From Cytophagales bacterium (GTDB lineage: Bacteria > Bacteroidota > Bacteroidia > Cytophagales > CCMP332), in assembly GCA_028279065.1 (NCBI GenBank), contig JANQSY010000049.1:24853-88852 (forward strand): a stretch of DNA of 64,000 bases, written 5' to 3'. Position 1 is the stretch's first letter. Every line of letters begins with the position of its first letter. Positions 61,212 through 64,000 of the stretch are shown here, one piece after another. The notes under the pieces are model-generated. The model ran no database searches and was not told the origin of the DNA. It was given only the letters and a program-made list of their open reading frames with translations. The position numbers were made by a program, and so were the translations under genes.

Positions 61212-62448
61212 AACCATAACCCAAAGAGAACAACAATTAGTAGAGGTTAAAAAGGATTTCCCAATACTAAAAAGGGAGGTTAATGGTCATCCCCTGATTT
61301 ATCTTGATAATGCGGCAACCACCCAAAAACCGCAGGGGGTCATCAATGCTCTAACCGAATATTATTCAAGTTACAATTCCAATATCCACCGTGGGGTCCA
61401 TACCCTTGCCAATGAAGCCACAGAAGCCTTTGAAAAAACCAGGAATACAGCTGCAGGTTTTATCAATTCAAAGGTCGATGAATTGGTCTTGACCAAGGGG
61501 ACCACAGAGAGTATTAATCTGGTGGCAAGGACCTGGGGTGAAAAATCCATCAGCAAGGATGATGTGATCCTTGTTGGAGGAGCCGAACATCATAGCAATA
61601 TCGTTCCATGGCAATTGCTTTCCGACCGGGTTGGCTGCAAGGTCAGACCCGTTAAGATCAAAGAAGAGGGTGTTCTGGATCTCGAAGACCTCAGATTCCA
61701 GTTATCAGAAAATGTAAAACTTGTGGCGGTCAACCTGATCTCAAACTCACTGGGAACCATCAATCCAGTCAAAGAGGTCGGCCGTTTAGCAAAGGAATTC
61801 GGAGCAAAGGTGTTGATCGATGGGGCGCAGGCAGCTCCTCACATGAAGATAGACGTTCAGGACCTGGATTGCCACTTTCTGGCTTTTTCTGGTCATAAGA
61901 TGTACGGTCCCACAGGTGTGGGATTTCTTTTCGGAAAAAGTGAGATCCTGAATTCCATCCCTCCCTTTCAAGGTGGTGGTGAAATGATCAAGGAGGTCAG
62001 TTTTGAAGGAACAAGCTATTTGGATCCACCACTTAAGTTTGAGGCGGGGACACCCAATATAGCGGATGTAATTGCAATGCAACCTGCATTTGAACTCATT
62101 CAAAAGGTTGGTTTTGAGAAGATCAGCGAAATGGAAAAAGAGCTTATTCGGTATTCAAGAGAAAGGATGGCTTCAATTCCGGGCCTTAAAGAATTTGGAA
62201 CATCCCAATCAAAAACCGCTTTGTTCTCCTTCATCGTAGATGGGGTCCATTCATTTGACCTTGGTCAGTTATTGGATGCCAAGGGAATTGCGGTGAGGAC
62301 TGGTCACCATTGCACCATGCCATTGATGGACTCCCTTGGAATCGAGGGTACGGTCAGGGCATCCTTCGGGATTTATAATACAGTGAAGGATGCGGAATAC
62401 CTTTGGGACCAAGTGGAAAGAATCCAAAGCAAGTATGGAAGTGCTTGA
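61198..62448 (+). CDS. sufS: Cysteine desulfurase SufS
   Basis: I chose the ATG at 61198 (416 aa), overlapping sufD by 14 bp. LIYLDNAATTQKP, GAEHHSNIVPWQ, DGAQAAPHMKIDVQ, FSGHKMYGPTGVGFLFG (PLP Lys) and RTGHHCTMPLM (catalytic Cys) identify group II desulfurases. It releases sulfur from Cys and passes it to SufE. Cytosolic; part of the suf operon. Confidence 0.97.
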   Translation: MTETKTITQREQQLVEVKKDFPILKREVNGHPLIYLDNAATTQKPQGVINALTEYYSSYNSNIHRGVHTLANEATEAFEKTRNTAAGFINSKVDELVLTKGTTESINLVARTWGEKSISKDDVILVGGAEHHSNIVPWQLLSDRVGCKVRPVKIKEEGVLDLEDLRFQLSENVKLVAVNLISNSLGTINPVKEVGRLAKEFGAKVLIDGAQAAPHMKIDVQDLDCHFLAFSGHKMYGPTGVGFLFGKSEILNSIPPFQGGGEMIKEVSFEGTSYLDPPLKFEAGTPNIADVIAMQPAFELIQKVGFEKISEMEKELIRYSRERMASIPGLKEFGTSQSKTALFSFIVDGVHSFDLGQLLDAKGIAVRTGHHCTMPLMDSLGIEGTVRASFGIYNTVKDAEYLWDQVERIQSKYGSA

Positions 62449-62875
62449 TCAAATAGAGAGTATTCAAAAAGAGATCGTAGAGGATTTCTCCCTCTTCGAA
62501 GGGAACAAGGAGCAATCCATTGAGTACATCATGGATCTCGGCATGGAGCTTGACACCTTGCCTGAAGAATTCCACCGTGATGAGTTTCTCATAAAAGGCT
62601 GTCAATCAAAGGTTTGGCTTGTTGCAAGTCTTGATGAAAATGGGGCGGTAGTTTTCCAAAGCGATTCAAACACGGCCTTGACAAAGGGTTTGATTAGTTT
62701 ATTGATGAGGGTCTACTCCGGTCAACAACCTCAAGCCATCCTGAGATCGGAGCCTTGGTTTTTGAAAGAAATAGGTATGGATCAGTTGGTTGGAACACAA
62801 AGATCGAATGGATTGACAGCGATGATCAAAAGAATAAGTGATTATGCAGGATCTTTCGACAAGGAAAATGGATAA
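62435..62875 (+). CDS. sufE: Sulfur acceptor SufE
   Basis: I chose the ATG at 62435 (146 aa), overlapping sufS by 14 bp. The SufE plan is clear: IQKEIVEDFSLFEGN, YIMDLGMEL, FLIKGCQSKVWLVA with the sulfur-accepting Cys, SDSNTALTKGLISLLMRVYSG and RSNGLTAMIKRISDYA. It accepts persulfide from SufS and stimulates it. The gene overlaps the following sufT start by 8 bp. Confidence 0.95.
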   Translation: MEVLDQIESIQKEIVEDFSLFEGNKEQSIEYIMDLGMELDTLPEEFHRDEFLIKGCQSKVWLVASLDENGAVVFQSDSNTALTKGLISLLMRVYSGQQPQAILRSEPWFLKEIGMDQLVGTQRSNGLTAMIKRISDYAGSFDKENG

Positions 62876-63263
62876 TTCTGAACCAAAAGAGGGAAAAGAG
62901 CATTTGAAGGATAAAACAACGTCGGAGAATCCTCAAGGGACCATGAGTGCTTCCGAAGAAAAAGCGCTGAAGGAGCAGATCATTGAGATGATCAAGACCT
63001 GTTATGATCCAGAGATACCGGTGGATGTATATGCCCTGGGTCTGATCTATGATATCCAGGTCCTTCCTTTGGGCAAGGTGTATATTTTAATGACGCTGAC
63101 CTCCCCCAATTGCCCTGCAGCTGAGCAATTGCCTCAGGAAGTGAAGGACAAAGTATTGGGGATAGAGCAGGTTCAGGATGTGGAACTGGAGTTGACCTTT
63201 GATCCTCCATACACCACTGATATGATGAGTGAAGAAGCAAAATTAGAGTTAGGATTTTTATAA
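62868..63263 (+). CDS. sufT: MIP18/DUF59 Fe-S assembly factor, SufT-like
   Basis: I chose the ATG at 62868 (131 aa); ATG 62844 and GTG 62838 are alternatives. A disordered charged N-terminus (about 1-35) precedes the MIP18 domain: MIKTCYDPEIPVDVYALGLIYDI, LPLGKVYILMTLTSPNCPAAEQLPQEV in parts and ELTFDPPYTTDMM. DPEIPV and SPNCPAA with its Cys are the family signature. SufT proteins assist Fe-S maturation under iron or oxidative stress. Last but one gene of the suf operon. Confidence 0.93.
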   Translation: MDNSEPKEGKEHLKDKTTSENPQGTMSASEEKALKEQIIEMIKTCYDPEIPVDVYALGLIYDIQVLPLGKVYILMTLTSPNCPAAEQLPQEVKDKVLGIEQVQDVELELTFDPPYTTDMMSEEAKLELGFL

Positions 63264-63276
63264 AAAAGAGAAAGTT

Positions 63277-63693
63277 ATGTATCCAGAAGAGTTAGTTGCG
63301 CCCATGAGGCAAGAACTTGTCAGCGAAGGTTTCAAACAATTGATGACCTCAGAAGATGTTGACGATTTCATGAAAGACCAGCAGGGTACCGCCCTGATGG
63401 TGATCAATTCAGTATGTGGTTGTGCTGCCGGAACCGCAAGGCCGGGGGTCCTATGGGCCGTAAATACTTCGGAAAAGAAGCCTGATGAGTTGGTGACCGT
63501 TTTTGCAGGAATGGAAAAAGATGCTGTGTCCCGTGCAAGGGAATACACTGCTCCCTTCCCTCCTTCCTCTCCCAGTGTTGCCCTTTTTAAGGATGGCCAA
63601 TTGGTCCATATGGTGGAGAGGCACCATATCGAAGGCCGGACGGCAGAAATGATTGGGGAACACCTTAAGGAAGTCTTCAAGGAATTCTGTTAG
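63277..63693 (+). CDS. BrxA/BrxB-family bacilliredoxin
   Basis: It encodes 138 residues of the YphP/YqiW family with the CGC motif at residues 47-49 (NSVCGCAAGTARPG), MYPEELVAPMRQELV at the start, and PFPPSSPSVALFKDGQLVHMVERHHIEGR at the end in parts. In Bacillus these remove bacillithiol from proteins; Bacteroidota also make bacillithiol in many lineages. Position 13 bp after sufT suggests a thiol-redox role linked with Fe-S assembly. A terminator follows. Confidence 0.9.
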   Translation: MYPEELVAPMRQELVSEGFKQLMTSEDVDDFMKDQQGTALMVINSVCGCAAGTARPGVLWAVNTSEKKPDELVTVFAGMEKDAVSRAREYTAPFPPSSPSVALFKDGQLVHMVERHHIEGRTAEMIGEHLKEVFKEFC

Positions 63694-63702
63694 ATCGAAT
63701 AT

Positions 63703-63727
63703 AAGGCCTCTTCCAGAGGCCTTTTTT
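63703..63727 (+). terminator. Terminator of the suf operon
   Basis: AAGGCCTC, TTCCA loop and GAGGCCTTTTTT form a strong stem with a T-tract, 9 bp after the bacilliredoxin stop codon. Confidence 0.92.
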
Positions 63728-63802
63728 AATGCCCTATTTTCCGGGAACGGGTTTCAAGGTTTGAGGTTTTAGACTAAATTTCCTCGGTAAAATGGAAAAT
63801 TT

Positions 63803-64000
63803 ATGTTGAGATCTAGACTACCCTTTCTTTTTGTTTTCCTCTTTTTCATTTCTATCTCTACGAGCTACGCACAAACAATTGTATCGGGAAAGATCCTTGA
63901 TGAGGAGAACGGTGAACCACTGATCGGAGTAAACATTTATATCAAAGGAACTGTATCAGGTACAGTGACCAACATCCGGGGTGAGTTCATGCTATCCACC
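63803..64000 (+). CDS. TonB-dependent receptor-like protein, N-terminal fragment (3' end outside window)
   Basis: The frame from ATG 63803 runs off the window (66 codons). A signal peptide (LPFLFVFLFFISISTSYAQ) is followed by a CarboxypepD_reg-like domain (VSGKILDEENGEPLIGVNIY, GTVTNIRGEFML). This is the usual start of SusC/RagA-type or other Bacteroidota TonB receptors, which import glycans or other large ligands, but some unrelated surface proteins share it. The rest is not visible. Confidence 0.72.
   Translation, partial: MLRSRLPFLFVFLFFISISTSYAQTIVSGKILDEENGEPLIGVNIYIKGTVSGTVTNIRGEFMLST

Overview
The window is about 64 kb of chromosome from a Bacteroidota bacterium, most likely a free-living or marine member of the Cytophagales-like lineages. 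Several lines point there: several proteins with Por-secretion (type IX, T9SS) sorting domains, a PorE-type TPR/PD40/OmpA protein, GSCFA, DUF2911, DUF4296, DUF4465 and DUF5074 families, a SerB-SerA fusion, TonB-dependent receptors, and promoters that fit the Bacteroidota consensus (TTTG near -33, TAnnTTTG near -7). The composition is moderately AT-rich and even. No prophage, transposase, integrase or CRISPR array is visible, so this is core chromosome with one or two accessory-looking islands.

Layout. 1-4548: 3' part of purB, two small secreted proteins, a lone MacB-like permease and a secreted protein often mislabelled asparagine synthetase B. 4545-10815: a minus-strand operon behind a cobalamin riboswitch, encoding a BtuB-like TonB receptor, a DUF4465 protein, a second T9SS-type secreted protein and two DUF5074 beta-propeller lipoproteins. 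I read this as a vitamin B12 capture island. 10816-13176: mutS2. 13266-15316: a Cys/Met-metabolism PLP enzyme and a voltage-gated K+ channel. 15452-20507: a five-gene Lol-like envelope transport module (LolA-like carrier, two FtsX permeases, ATPase, outer-membrane barrel). 20522-25863: SDR, tag, SpoU methylase, small envelope proteins, a kinase-like protein with no ATPase domain, and an OsmC/YjdI pair. 25996-26077: tRNA-Leu(CAG). 26100-29095: PAP2, DUF4296, DUF423, YggS and a thioredoxin-fold protein. 29154-30227: rpsF-rpsR-rplI. 30288-38678: GSCFA, two OmpA/PD40 proteins, DUF4154, DUF2911, YheT hydrolase and queE. 38723-44022: folD, an AT-hook/winged-helix chromatin-like protein, an M48 protease, a coiled-coil membrane protein and a QueA-family gene. 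44027-46968: the complete phosphorylated serine pathway in two genes (SerB-SerA fusion plus SerC). 46965-52071: lipoprotein, LpxH-like phosphatase and a GlcD-GlcF fusion. 52072-52674: a repeat-rich spacer. 52675-57630: LiaF-like protein with a LytS/LytTR pair, a Nim/PPOX protein and an acyl-CoA ligase. 57757-63693: a sufBCDSE-sufT-bacilliredoxin operon. 63803-64000: the start of a TonB receptor-like gene.

How it works together. Much of the window serves the envelope: B12 capture at the cell surface, T9SS cargo and a T9SS-associated anchor, a lipid or lipoprotein shuttle, OmpA-type anchors and an envelope-stress-like regulator. The rest is housekeeping: translation, tRNA modification, one-carbon and serine metabolism, and Fe-S assembly. 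Gene packing is very tight. Eleven of the twelve convergent gene pairs overlap or lie within 12 bp, five of them sharing or abutting stop codons on TGATCA, CTAA or TTAA. The most promising candidates for new biology are the riboswitch-controlled B12 island with apparently T9SS-exported members, the AT-hook plus HARE-like protein, and the Lol-like module with its own outer-membrane barrel.
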